A stretch of DNA of 64,000 bases from Streptomyces sp. 11x1 (lineage in GTDB: Bacteria; Actinomycetota; Actinomycetes; Streptomycetales; Streptomycetaceae): contig NZ_CP122458.1 in NCBI RefSeq assembly GCF_032598905.1, forward strand, positions 4,030,001 through 4,094,000. Direction: 5' to 3'. A program made the translations under genes and the position numbers. The notes under the pieces were generated by a model. It saw only the letters and a program-made list of their open reading frames with translations, made no database searches and was not told the DNA's origin. Shown piece after piece: positions 9,929-19,458 of the stretch (position 1 is the first letter of the stretch; every line of letters starts with the position of its first letter).

Positions 9929-11137
9929 ATGCCCGCAGATCTCGCCGTGATCGGACTCGGCCAGTTGGGGCTGCCGCTGGCCCAGGCCGCCGTGGCCGCC
10001 GGCATCGCCACGCTCGGTTACCGCACCGGCCCCGACTCCGGCTCCCTCACCCCCGGCGAGCTCCGCCGCATGCTGGCCCGCGGCTTCAAGCCCACCACCA
10101 GCCCCGCCGAACTCGGCCGCGTCCGTACGGCCGTCATCTGCGCCCCCGCCCCACTCGGCGCCGACGGCTCGCTCGACCTCACCCAGGTCGAGGAGGCCGC
10201 CCGCACGCTGGCCGCCCGGCTGCGCCCCCACACCACGGTCATCCTGGAGTCCCCGGTCCCCCCGGGCACCACCGGGGATCTCCTGCGCCCCCTCCTCGAA
10301 GAGGGCTCGGGCCTCCGCGCGGGCCGCGACTTCCACCTCGCCTACTCCCCGGCCCGCGTCGACCCGGGCAACCGCGCCTACGGCCCGGCCAACATCCCCA
10401 AGGTGATCGGCGGCCTCACCCCCGCCTGCACGGAATCGGCGGCGGCGTTCTACGGCCGCCTCACCGACAAGGTGGTACGCGCGCGCGGCCTGCGCGAGGC
10501 GGAGACGGTCCACCTCCTGGAGACCAACTACCGCCACGTCAACATCGCCCTGGTCAACGAGATGGCCGCCCTCTGCCACGACCTGAACGTCGACCTCTGG
10601 GACGTCATCCGCTGCGCCGAGACGAAACCCTTCGGCTTCCAGGCGTTCCGCCCCGGCCCCGGCGTCGGCGGCCACGCGCTCCCCCAGGACCTCGCGGGCC
10701 ACGCCCCCCGCTCCCTCCGCATGGTCGAACTGGCCCAGCGCGTCAACCACCGCATGCCCCAGTACGTCGTCCAGCGCGCCGCCACGCTCCTCAACGAGCA
10801 CGGCAAGTCGGCCCGGGGCGCCCGCGTCCTCCTCCTCGGCGTCACCTACAAGCCCGACGTCCCCGACCAACAGGGCACCCCCGCCGACGAGATCGCCCGC
10901 CGCCTCATCGAACTCGGCGCCCACGTCAGCTACCACGACCCGCACGTCCCCACCTGGAGCGTCCTCGACCGCCCCATCCCCCGCGCCGACTCCCTCTACG
11001 AGGCCACCGCCGACGCCGACCTGACGATCCTCCTCCAGCAACACCGCACCTACGACCTCCAGGGCCTGTCGGTGAAGGCCCAGCTCCTGCTGGACACGCG
11101 GGGGGCCACACCCACGGGGGCGGCGCACAGGTTGTGA
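9929..11137 (+). CDS. Nucleotide-sugar dehydrogenase homologue (UDP-ManNAcA dehydrogenase type) lacking the catalytic Cys
   Basis: 402 residues with the three-part architecture of UDP-glucose/UDP-ManNAc dehydrogenases: N-terminal Rossmann motif GLGQLGLPLA, middle helix NYRHVNIALVNEMA, and C-terminal UDP-binding domain with GVTYKPDVPDQQGTPA. The family's active-site motif GGxCxPxD reads GVGGHALPQD (about residue 246), so the nucleophilic Cys is Ala. Such a protein should not complete the four-electron oxidation of an alcohol to an acid by the usual thiohemiacetal route. Start ATG at 9929 follows GGGAAGGACGG. It is divergent from glpD with a 291-bp gap. No sugar transferase neighbours give a substrate clue. 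Confidence 0.82.
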   Translation: MPADLAVIGLGQLGLPLAQAAVAAGIATLGYRTGPDSGSLTPGELRRMLARGFKPTTSPAELGRVRTAVICAPAPLGADGSLDLTQVEEAARTLAARLRPHTTVILESPVPPGTTGDLLRPLLEEGSGLRAGRDFHLAYSPARVDPGNRAYGPANIPKVIGGLTPACTESAAAFYGRLTDKVVRARGLREAETVHLLETNYRHVNIALVNEMAALCHDLNVDLWDVIRCAETKPFGFQAFRPGPGVGGHALPQDLAGHAPRSLRMVELAQRVNHRMPQYVVQRAATLLNEHGKSARGARVLLLGVTYKPDVPDQQGTPADEIARRLIELGAHVSYHDPHVPTWSVLDRPIPRADSLYEATADADLTILLQQHRTYDLQGLSVKAQLLLDTRGATPTGAAHRL

Positions 11138-11298
11138 GAGGGGGCGCACGACACAGCCCTGACTTCCGGGGCCGCTGGCAGCCGCCCGCCTCCACCGGTA
11201 CCGTACGGAAACAGGTGGAGCCCGCCGCAGGTGGGACTGCGACGAGCTCCTGGATGGTTCACGGAGTGTCCGCCCCTAGCTTGCGTGGGGGCGGCCGC

Positions 11299-11394
11299 TC
11301 ACCATCCGAAAATCCGCAAGATCCACCTCCTCCGGCACTTCACCATCCGCAGACGGATCCGGTCCCAGCGAGTGGGCTTGCGGTGACGTCCCAT
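11299..11394 (-). CDS. Possible 31-residue strongly basic peptide
   Basis: A short frame beginning MGRHRKPTRWDRIR and ending ILRIFGW with 12 Arg/Lys among 31 residues, preceded by GGAAGGGGGC at good spacing. Third positions are mostly G/C, as in real genes here. It lies in the otherwise empty 11138-11693 gap between the sugar dehydrogenase and the guaB3-type gene. No family is recognised. It could be a small RNA-binding or membrane-active peptide, or chance. Confidence 0.3.
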   Translation of the reverse strand: MGRHRKPTRWDRIRLRMVKCRRRWILRIFGW

Positions 11395-11631
11395 GGGCGC
11401 CCCCTTCCACGACACCGCCCAGTGCCCGGTGGACGGTCCGTCGGAATCGGGCCGGGCCCCGAGGGCGGGGTCCGGATCGTGTCCTTGGAAGGGGGCTCCC
11501 AGCCAAGCTGGGGCGCCGGACACGAACGCTATCGCCCGGCTACGCCCGTTCGGCCCACATTCGTCCCCAACACACCCGCGCGCCCCCACCCCACAACTCA
11601 CGCCCCCACCACCCCACTTGGGCAGACAAAA

Positions 11632-11661
11632 GGGCCCGGTCACCCCAAGGCAACCGAGCCC
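11632..11661 (-). terminator. Rho-independent-type terminator of the guaB3-type gene
   Basis: On the minus strand the arm GGGCTCGGT pairs, with one mismatch, with ACCGGGCCC and is followed by TTTTGT, 33 bases beyond the stop codon. Confidence 0.65.
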
Positions 11662-11693
11662 CGAACCCCGCTCAAGCCGAGCGCAGCGTCATG

Positions 11694-12818
11694 TCACCGC
11701 ATGTGCGGCGAATCCGCCACCGTCACCTCGACCCGCTGGAACTCCTTGAGCTCGCTGTACCCGGTCGTGGCCATCGCCCGCCGCAGCGCGCCGAAGAGGT
11801 TCATGGAGCCGTCGGGCGTGTGGGACGGCCCCGTGAGGACCTCCTCGATCGTCCCCACAGTCCCCAGGTCGACCTTCATGCCACGCGGCAGCTCCTCGTT
11901 CACCGCCTCCATGCCCCAGTGGTTGCCCTTGCCGGGCGCGTCCGTCGCGCGGGCCAGCGGTGAGCCCATCATCACCGCGTCCGCGCCGCAGGCGATCGCC
12001 TTGGGGATGTCGCCGGACCAGCCGACACCGCCGTCCGCGATGACGTGCACGTACCGGCCGCCGGACTCGTCCATGTAGTCCCGGCGCGCGGCGGCGACGT
12101 CGGCCACCGCCGTCGCCATCGGGACCCGGATGCCGAGCACGTTGCGCGTGGTGTGCGCGGCGCCGCCGCCGAAGCCGACGAGGACGCCGGCCGCGCCGGT
12201 GCGCATCAGGTGCAGGGCGGCCGTGTAGGTGGCGCAGCCGCCGACGATCACGGGGACGTCCAGCTCGTAGATGAACTGCTTCAGGTTCAGCGGCTCGTGC
12301 GAACCGGAGACATGCTCCGCCGACACGGTCGTGCCGCGGATGACGAAGATGTCGACGCCCGCGTCCACGACGGCCTTGGAGAACTGGGCGGTGCGCTGCG
12401 GGGAGAGCGCGGCGGCGGTCACGACGCCGGAGTCGCGCACCTCCTTGATGCGCTGCCCGATCAGCTCCTCCTTGATGGGAGCGGCGTAGATCTCCTGGAG
12501 GCGACGGGTCGCGGCCTCGACGGGCAGGTCGGTGATCTCGTCGAGCAGCGGCTGCGGGTCCTCGTACCGGGTCCAGAGCCCTTCGAGGTTGAGGACGCCG
12601 AGGCCGCCCAGCTCGCCGATGCGGATCGCGGTGGCCGGGGAGACGACCGAGTCCATGGGGGCGGCCAGGAACGGCAGCTCGAAGCGGTAGGCGTCGATCT
12701 GCCAGGCGATCGAGACCTCCTTCGGGTCCCGCGTACGGCGGCTGGGGACGACGGCGATGTCGTCGAAGGCGTACGCCCGGCGGCCGCGCTTGCCGCGCCC
12801 GATCTCGATCTCAGTCAC
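11694..12818 (-). CDS. guaB3: GuaB3-type IMP dehydrogenase family protein without the catalytic Cys
   Basis: 374 residues forming an IMPDH/GMP-reductase barrel without CBS domains. DDIAVVPSRRTRDP and PMDSVVSP near the N-terminus match the barrel entry, and IADGGVGWSGDIPKA matches the phosphate-binding region. The catalytic loop that is GSICTTR in true IMPDH reads GGGAAHTTR, without Cys, so classical IMPDH chemistry is unlikely. Actinobacteria commonly keep this paralogue beside guaB; its role is unsettled, purine-pool regulation or another reductase-like reaction being possible. It is separated from guaB by a terminator, so it is probably transcribed on its own. Confidence 0.85.
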   Translation of the reverse strand: MTEIEIGRGKRGRRAYAFDDIAVVPSRRTRDPKEVSIAWQIDAYRFELPFLAAPMDSVVSPATAIRIGELGGLGVLNLEGLWTRYEDPQPLLDEITDLPVEAATRRLQEIYAAPIKEELIGQRIKEVRDSGVVTAAALSPQRTAQFSKAVVDAGVDIFVIRGTTVSAEHVSGSHEPLNLKQFIYELDVPVIVGGCATYTAALHLMRTGAAGVLVGFGGGAAHTTRNVLGIRVPMATAVADVAAARRDYMDESGGRYVHVIADGGVGWSGDIPKAIACGADAVMMGSPLARATDAPGKGNHWGMEAVNEELPRGMKVDLGTVGTIEEVLTGPSHTPDGSMNLFGALRRAMATTGYSELKEFQRVEVTVADSPHMR

Positions 12819-12877
12819 GTCTGTGGCCTTTCCCTGATGCGTTCAGCGTCTACCAGTATCGCCGACGGGCACGCCGA

Positions 12878-12906
12878 GGGCGGTTCCGGAGTGTCCGGAA
12901 CCGCCC
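12878..12906 (-). terminator. Terminator hairpin between guaB and guaB3
   Basis: Perfect 13-bp inverted repeat, GGGCGGTTCCGGA and its complement, separated by GTG, 29 bases after the guaB stop. There is no long U tract, as is usual in Streptomyces. Confidence 0.75.
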
Positions 12907-12935
12907 TGGAGCGTCGTGCCGTTTCTGCTTGCGTT

Positions 12936-14483
<1,548 letters not shown>

Positions 14484-14554
14484 CTAACGGGAAGCGCGGG
14501 GCACACATTCCACGGTACGAAGTACCGCCGGGCTTCGTATGTTCGTACGGAAAA

Positions 14555-14582
14555 GGCGCCCCGCCTGTTCACGCGGGGCGCC
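14555..14582 (-). terminator. Rho-independent-type terminator after the shbA gene
   Basis: A 10-bp perfect stem (GGCGCCCCGC with GCGGGGCGCC) and an 8-base loop lie 23 bases after the stop codon. On the minus strand it is followed by TTTTCC. Confidence 0.8.
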
Positions 14583-14605
14583 CCCCGGGGTCCGTGCGAG
14601 GGCGG

Positions 14606-15271
14606 CTACTGCTCCGCCAGCGCCCGGAGTCTGCTCAGGGCCCGGTGCTGGGCCACCCGGACCGCACCCGGTGACATCCCCAGCATCTGTCCGGTCTCCT
14701 CGGCCGTGAGCCCCACCGCGATCCTCAGCAGCAGCAGCTCCCGCTGGTTCTCGGGGAGGTTGGCCAGAAGCTTCTTGGCCCACTCGGCGTCACTGCTGAG
14801 CAGGGCGCGCTCCTCGGGGCCGAGGGAGTCGTCGGGGCGCTCCGGCATCTCGTCCGAGGGGACGGCCGTCGATCCGGGGTGGCGCATCGCGGCCCGCTGG
14901 AGGTCGGCGACCTTGTGGCCGGCGATGGCGAAGACGAACGCCTCGAACGGCCTTCCGGTGTCCTTGTAGCGCGGCAGCGCGAGGAGGACGGCGACACAGA
15001 CCTCCTGTGCCAGGTCCTCCACGAAGTGCCGCGCGTCGCCCGGCAGCCGGGACAGACGGGTGCGGCAGTAGCGCAGCGCCAAGGGGTGGACATGGGCGAG
15101 CAGATCATGCGTGGCCTGCTCGTCCCCGTCGACCGCGCGATGCACGAGCGCACCGATCACTGTCGTCTCGTCGTCGCGCATCGGTCCATGGTGCCTTGCG
15201 GCCGTCCGGTCCGTGGCGCCACGTCCATGGTTGTGCACCGAAGCGTTATGAGCAGGCGCGCCGGAACTCAT
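14606..15271 (-). CDS. shbA: RNA polymerase sigma factor, ShbA-like (governs hrdB in Streptomyces)
   Basis: A sigma factor of about 221 residues with region 2 ([22 protein letters not shown]) and region 4 ([22 protein letters not shown]). From memory of the literature, ShbA, located next to bldM, drives transcription of the principal sigma gene hrdB. Start ATG at 15271 is chosen because GGGAGGGGAGGG lies eight bases upstream. Alternatives are GTG at 15322 and ATG at 15181, the latter preceding [10 protein letters not shown] where conserved sequence begins. No anti-sigma gene is adjacent. The neighbouring genes bldM and whiD are both developmental regulators. Confidence 0.8.
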   Translation of the reverse strand: MSSGAPAHNASVHNHGRGATDRTAARHHGPMRDDETTVIGALVHRAVDGDEQATHDLLAHVHPLALRYCRTRLSRLPGDARHFVEDLAQEVCVAVLLALPRYKDTGRPFEAFVFAIAGHKVADLQRAAMRHPGSTAVPSDEMPERPDDSLGPEERALLSSDAEWAKKLLANLPENQRELLLLRIAVGLTAEETGQMLGMSPGAVRVAQHRALSRLRALAEQ

Positions 15272-15449
15272 CTCCTGCGCCCTCCCCTCCCGCTCGTTCG
15301 ACTGCTCCCCTAGGGACTCCACACCTCAAGGATGCGGCATCCGCGGCGAAACGAGCAGCGGGCACCCGGCGGATCGTCTCGTCACCCCCGCCGGCCGTGC
15401 GGCAGGCGGGGCTCCTCCCTCGTGGGGGACCACCCCCGGCACGGTCCAC

Positions 15450-16061
15450 TCAGCGGACCAGACCCCAGCGGAAGCCGAGCGCCACCGCGTGCGCGCGGTC
15501 CGAGGCGCCGAGCTTCTTGAACAGGCGCCGGGCATGGGTCTTGACCGTGTCCTCGGAGAGGAACAGTTCGCGACCGATCTCGGCGTTGGAGCGGCCGTGG
15601 CTCATGCCCTCCAGGACCTGGATCTCCCGCGCGGTGAGCGTCGGCGCGGCCCCCATCTCGGCGGAGCGCAGCCGGCGCGGGGCGAGCCGCCAGGTCGGGT
15701 CGGCGAGGGCCTGCGTCACCGTGGCGCGCAGCTCCGCGCGGGAGGCGTCCTTGTGCAGATAGCCCCGTGCGCCGGCGGCGACCGCGAGGGCCACGCCGTC
15801 CAGGTCCTCGGCGACGGTCAGCATGATGATGCGCGCCCCGGGGTCGGCGGACAGCAGCCGCCGTACGGTCTCGACGCCGCCCAGACCGGGCATGCGTACG
15901 TCCATCAGAATCAGGTCCGAGCGGTCGGCCCCCCAGCGGCGGAGGACTTCCTCGCCGTTGGCCGCCGTGGTCACGCGCTCGACGCCGGGCACGGTCGCCA
16001 CCGCGCGGCGCAGCGCCTCTCGGGCAAGCGGGGAGTCGTCGCAGACGAGGACGGATGTCAT
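15450..16061 (-). CDS. bldM: Developmental response regulator BldM
   Basis: 203 residues: receiver domain (about 1-120, acceptor region LILMDVRMPG) and LuxR/NarL helix-turn-helix (LTAREIQVL to VKTHARRLFKK). The sequence matches what I recall of BldM, the atypical orphan response regulator required for aerial hyphae, which acts as a homodimer and as a heterodimer with WhiI. No histidine kinase is adjacent, in keeping with an orphan. It is divergent from whiD across a 392-bp regulatory region that holds a sequence matching the sigma-BldN promoter consensus. Confidence 0.95.
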   Translation of the reverse strand: MTSVLVCDDSPLAREALRRAVATVPGVERVTTAANGEEVLRRWGADRSDLILMDVRMPGLGGVETVRRLLSADPGARIIMLTVAEDLDGVALAVAAGARGYLHKDASRAELRATVTQALADPTWRLAPRRLRSAEMGAAPTLTAREIQVLEGMSHGRSNAEIGRELFLSEDTVKTHARRLFKKLGASDRAHAVALGFRWGLVR

Positions 16062-16196
16062 GGCCGCCCTCCGCAGCTGATGCGCGTCACCTTGAGCCTC
16101 CAGGCTGGTACGAAATCGTCACCTGTGCGGTCGACACTCACGAGCGGACACGAACGCCTGCCCGAGCGCTTGTTCTTTCAACCGCCTCCGCCCGTC

Positions 16197-16224
16197 TCAA
16201 CGACGGTCACTCGAAAGAGTTACG
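16197..16224 (-). promoter_or_regulatory. Probable sigma-BldN promoter of bldM (bldMp1)
   Basis: On the minus strand CGTAAC (16224-16219) and CGTTGA (16202-16197) are separated by exactly 16 bases. These are, as I recall it, the -35 and -10 boxes of the sigma-BldN consensus defined at bldMp1. The -10 lies about 136 bases upstream of the bldM start. The rest of the 16062-16453 gap holds the promoters of whiD, which I could not resolve, and an AT-richer stretch at 16300-16400. Confidence 0.8.
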
Positions 16225-16453
16225 GGATGGCTGGTCACCTTCGGCACTCTACGTGAGGGGGTGGACACGATGCAGACATGCGCGACGGACCCTCAACGTT
16301 TCATCACAACCTATGCCCCATTCAGACGTTTTTGTTCCCATTTATTGGTGTCTGAGGCTAGATTCGCAATGAGTCATATTTTCATCTCCTTAGATAGTCG
16401 ATGTACGGTCGTGGGCACCATCTCCTCCCAGAACGGCAACAAGGGGACACGCA

Positions 16454-16783
16454 ATGGCAGATTTCTCCCGCCTTCCCGGACCGAACGCTGATCTGTGGGA
16501 CTGGCAGCTCCTCGCGGCCTGCCGTGGGGTCGACAGCTCGCTCTTCTTCCATCCCGAAGGAGAACGCGGTGCGGCACGGAGCGCTCGTGAGAACTCGGCC
16601 AAAGAGGTCTGCATGCGATGCCCGGTACGCGCGCAGTGCGCGGCCCACGCCCTGGCGGTGCGCGAGCCGTACGGCGTGTGGGGCGGGCTGACCGAGGACG
16701 AGCGCGAGGAGCTCATGGGCAGGGCCCGGCACCGGCTGGTGACGGCGTCCGCGTCCGGGAGCGACAGCGGTTCGGATACCTGA
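16454..16783 (+). CDS. whiD: WhiB-family sporulation regulator WhiD
   Basis: 109 residues. It carries a [4Fe-4S] cluster bound by four Cys: one in LLAACRG and three in VCMRCPVRAQC, followed by the GVWGG turn typical of Wbl proteins. The opening residues MADFSRLPGPNADLWDWQ match WhiD as I recall it; whiD mutants are defective in sporulation septation and spore wall maturation. In the family WhiD binds region 4 of the principal sigma factor. It is divergent from bldM. A weak hairpin (16779-16798) overlaps the stop codon and separates it from the convergent LysR gene. Confidence 0.96.
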   Translation: MADFSRLPGPNADLWDWQLLAACRGVDSSLFFHPEGERGAARSARENSAKEVCMRCPVRAQCAAHALAVREPYGVWGGLTEDEREELMGRARHRLVTASASGSDSGSDT

Positions 16784-16808
16784 AAGAACGTTTCTTCAGC
16801 GCATGGCG

Positions 16809-17723
16809 CTAGCGCGCGGCCGCTCCGGCCAGCCGGTCCAGCGTCGCCGCGACCGTGGGCACGAGGGCCAGGTCCGGCAGGGTGAGCGCCACGATCTCCC
16901 GGTGCACCACCGGCTCGACCGACACCGTGCGCACCCCCTTGGGGCGTACGGACTCCACGGCCAGCTCCGGCAGCACGGCCACGCCCAGCCCCGCGCCCAC
17001 CAGTCCGACCACCGCCGGGTAGTCGTCGGTCGCGAAGTCGATACGGGGCGTGAAGCCCGCGCTCTCGCAGACCCGGACCAGTTGCCCCCGGCAGCGCGGG
17101 CAGCCGGCGATCCAGGATTCCCCGGCGAGTTCGCCGATGCCGATGGAGCGCGCCCGGGCCAGCCGGTGCCCGTGCGGGACGAGCCCGACGAGTCGATCGG
17201 TGAGCAGGGGGCGCACGACCAGGTCGTCCCACTCCCCCTCCTCTGTTCCCAGGGCGCCCTCGTAGCGGAAGGCGAGCGCGATGTCGCAGTCGCCGTCGCG
17301 CAGCATCTCGACCGACCGCGGCGGCTCGGCCTCCTCCAGGGAGACCCGGGTTCCGGGGTGATCGGCGCGCAGGGCCGCCAGGGCTGTGGGCACCAGGGTG
17401 GAGCTGCCGCTGGGAAAGGAGACCAGGCGGACCCGTCCGGCGCGCAGCCCGGCGATGGCGGCGACCTCCTCCTCCGCAGCGGTGAGCCCGGCGAGGATGC
17501 CGGCCGCGTGCCGTACCAGCGCCTCGCCCGCCTGGGTCAGCCGCATCTCCCGGCCGGTGCGGACCAGCAGCGGGGTGCCGACAGAGGCTTCGAGCGCCTT
17601 CATCTGCTGGCTGACGGCGGGCTGGGTGCAGCCGAGTTCCCGGCCGGCGGCGGAGAAGGAGCCGGTGGTGGCGACGGCGCGCAGGACGCGGAGATGACGG
17701 GCCTCGATCACGCGGTCGAGCAT
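16809..17723 (-). CDS. LysR-family transcriptional regulator
   Basis: 304 residues. The N-terminal winged helix spans about 5-65 (HLRVLRAVATTGSFSAAGRE, CTQPAVSQQMKALE), followed by a substrate-binding-like effector domain. ATG at 17723 is chosen because the HTH begins a few residues on; the frame is open 28 residues further upstream. It is divergent from the MOSC-protein gene with a 68-bp gap, the usual arrangement for a LysR regulator and its target, so control of that gene is a reasonable inference. The inducer is unknown. Confidence 0.9.
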   Translation of the reverse strand: MLDRVIEARHLRVLRAVATTGSFSAAGRELGCTQPAVSQQMKALEASVGTPLLVRTGREMRLTQAGEALVRHAAGILAGLTAAEEEVAAIAGLRAGRVRLVSFPSGSSTLVPTALAALRADHPGTRVSLEEAEPPRSVEMLRDGDCDIALAFRYEGALGTEEGEWDDLVVRPLLTDRLVGLVPHGHRLARARSIGIGELAGESWIAGCPRCRGQLVRVCESAGFTPRIDFATDDYPAVVGLVGAGLGVAVLPELAVESVRPKGVRTVSVEPVVHREIVALTLPDLALVPTVAATLDRLAGAAAR

Positions 17724-17791
17724 AAGCGGGGCTTGGACCGCGTGCCGGATATTGCGTCGACGCTTTGACCGTGCGCGCCTACGGTGCCGGT

Positions 17792-18457
17792 ATGAAGCTT
17801 CTATCACTGAATGTGGGCCGGGCCAGAGCCGTCGACGTCGTGAAGGAGTCGAAGAGGGTCTCGGGCATCGACAAGCGGCCGGTGGACGGGCCGGTGCGGG
17901 TGGCGACGCCCGGACCGAAGGGGGTCGGCGCCAGCGGCGTGGCCGGGGACGCGGTGTGCAACACCCGGCATCACGGCGGCGACGACCAAGCGGTCTACGC
18001 CTTCGCCCGGGAGGACCTGGACGGCTGGGAGCGCGAACTGGGCCGCACCCTGCCCAGCGGGGTGTTCGGCGAGAACCTCACCACTCAGGGCCTCGACGTC
18101 TCCGGCGCCCTCATCGGCGAACGCTGGCGGATCGGCTCCGAGGTGGTCCTGGAGGTCACCTCCGGTCGCGTCCCCTGTCTCAACTTCCAGCGCCACCTGG
18201 GCGAACGGGGCTGGGTCAAGCGCTTCACGCGCCAGGGCGCGCCCGGAGCGTATCTGCGGGTGATCCGGCCGGGCGAGATCAGCCCGGGCGATCCGATCGA
18301 GATCGTCCACCGGCCCGACCACGATGTCACCGTGGCGCTCGTCTTCCGCGCCATGATGGATCAACACTCCCTGCTGCCGAGGCTGTTGGCGGCGGACGAG
18401 GCCTTGCATCCGGAAGTGCTGGAGATCGCGCGGAAGTACGTGGCGGCGCAGGGGTGA
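17792..18457 (+). CDS. MOSC-domain protein (YiiM type)
   Basis: 221 residues. The MOSC domain (C-terminal domain of molybdenum cofactor sulfurase) is indicated by the conserved Cys in TSGRVPCLNFQRHLG, the CNTRHHGGDDQAVYAF block and GVFGENLT. YiiM-type members handle 6-hydroxylaminopurine and other N-hydroxylated bases through molybdenum cofactor; that role here is inferred from family only. Start ATG at 17792 precedes MKLLSLNVGRA, the usual beginning. A conserved 3-alpha extension follows the MOSC core. It is divergent from a LysR gene that may regulate it. Confidence 0.85.
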   Translation: MKLLSLNVGRARAVDVVKESKRVSGIDKRPVDGPVRVATPGPKGVGASGVAGDAVCNTRHHGGDDQAVYAFAREDLDGWERELGRTLPSGVFGENLTTQGLDVSGALIGERWRIGSEVVLEVTSGRVPCLNFQRHLGERGWVKRFTRQGAPGAYLRVIRPGEISPGDPIEIVHRPDHDVTVALVFRAMMDQHSLLPRLLAADEALHPEVLEIARKYVAAQG

Positions 18458-18591
18458 CGGGTCGGGGCAGGGCGGGGTGCCGGTGAAGGTGCCACGGCGA
18501 TGCGGGGGTTCACCGAGGTGTCGGCGAAGTCGCTGGTGAACGTGCGGTGGAGCAATCGGACCCGCGCGGTCGCGGTCACTACGCTTGGGCC

Positions 18592-19365
18592 ATGACAACG
18601 GCTCTGATTACGGGATCGACCGCGGGAATCGGTGCCGCCTTCGCGCGGCGGCTGGCGGCGGACGGGCACGACCTGGTGCTGGTGGCGCGGGACACCAAGC
18701 GGCTGCGGGAGCAGGCGACCGAGCTGCACGACCGGCACGGCATCGAGGCGGAGGTGCTGACGGCGGACCTCGCGGAGGACGACGGCATCGAGACGGTGGC
18801 GCGGCGGCTGGCGGACCGCAAGAACCCGGTCGACCTGCTGATCAACAACGCCGGCTTCGGCAACAAGGGTCGTTACCTCGACGTCGCCATGGCCGACGAG
18901 CTGCGGATGCTCAAGGTCCACTGCGAGGCGGTCCTGCGTCTGACCTCGGCGGCCACCGAGGCCATGCGCGAGCGCGGCCGGGGCGGTGTGGTGAACGTGG
19001 CGTCGGTGGCGGCCTTCGTGCCGCGCGGCACGTACGGGGCGTCGAAGGCGTGGGTCGTGCAGTTCACGCAGGGTGCAGCGCGTGATCTGGCCGGGACCGG
19101 GGTGCGGCTGATGGCCCTCTGCCCCGGCTTCGTCCGGACCGAGTTCCACGAGCGGGCCGGCATGGGCACCGACAGCATCCCCTCCTGGATGTGGCTCGAC
19201 GCCGACAAGCTCGTCACCGCCGCGCTCGCCGATCTCTCCCGCGGCAGGTCCGTCTCCATCCCGGACCCCCGCTACAAGGCGCTGATGGGTGTGGTGAAGG
19301 TGGTGCCGCGCGGGCTGCTGGGCGGGATCAGCTCGAAGACGGGACGGAAGTACGGGCCGCAGTAG
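18592..19365 (+). CDS. Short-chain dehydrogenase/reductase
   Basis: 257 residues. Classical SDR features are visible: cofactor motif TGSTAGIG near the start, NNAGFG, and catalytic Ser in NVASVAAF plus YGASK. The C-terminal region (PSWMWLDADKLV and RYKALMGVVKVVPRGLL) is typical of actinobacterial SDRs of unknown substrate related to acyl or steroid oxidoreductases. Start ATG at 18592 fits the start of the beta-strand TTALITG. It follows the MOSC gene by 134 bp on the same strand. The substrate is not predictable. Confidence 0.88.
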   Translation: MTTALITGSTAGIGAAFARRLAADGHDLVLVARDTKRLREQATELHDRHGIEAEVLTADLAEDDGIETVARRLADRKNPVDLLINNAGFGNKGRYLDVAMADELRMLKVHCEAVLRLTSAATEAMRERGRGGVVNVASVAAFVPRGTYGASKAWVVQFTQGAARDLAGTGVRLMALCPGFVRTEFHERAGMGTDSIPSWMWLDADKLVTAALADLSRGRSVSIPDPRYKALMGVVKVVPRGLLGGISSKTGRKYGPQ

Positions 19366-19458
19366 CCGTCCCCCGGACGGCCCGGCGGGTGGGGGCGGCG
19401 GCCCGGCGCGACAATGGAGCTGTTCATCCGGACCCAGGGGGGTCGGAGGCGGTGTGTC

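Noticed and set aside
9466..12078. Very long plus-strand open frame (about 870 codons)
   Set aside because: Pro/Arg/His-rich composition, no domain, and it overlaps two well-supported genes in other frames; a GC-rich shadow.
16206..16239. BldD box in the bldM-whiD region
   Set aside because: GTGA/TCAC half-sites exist but are in the wrong relative orientation for the AGTGA-N-TCACC arrangement; not claimed.
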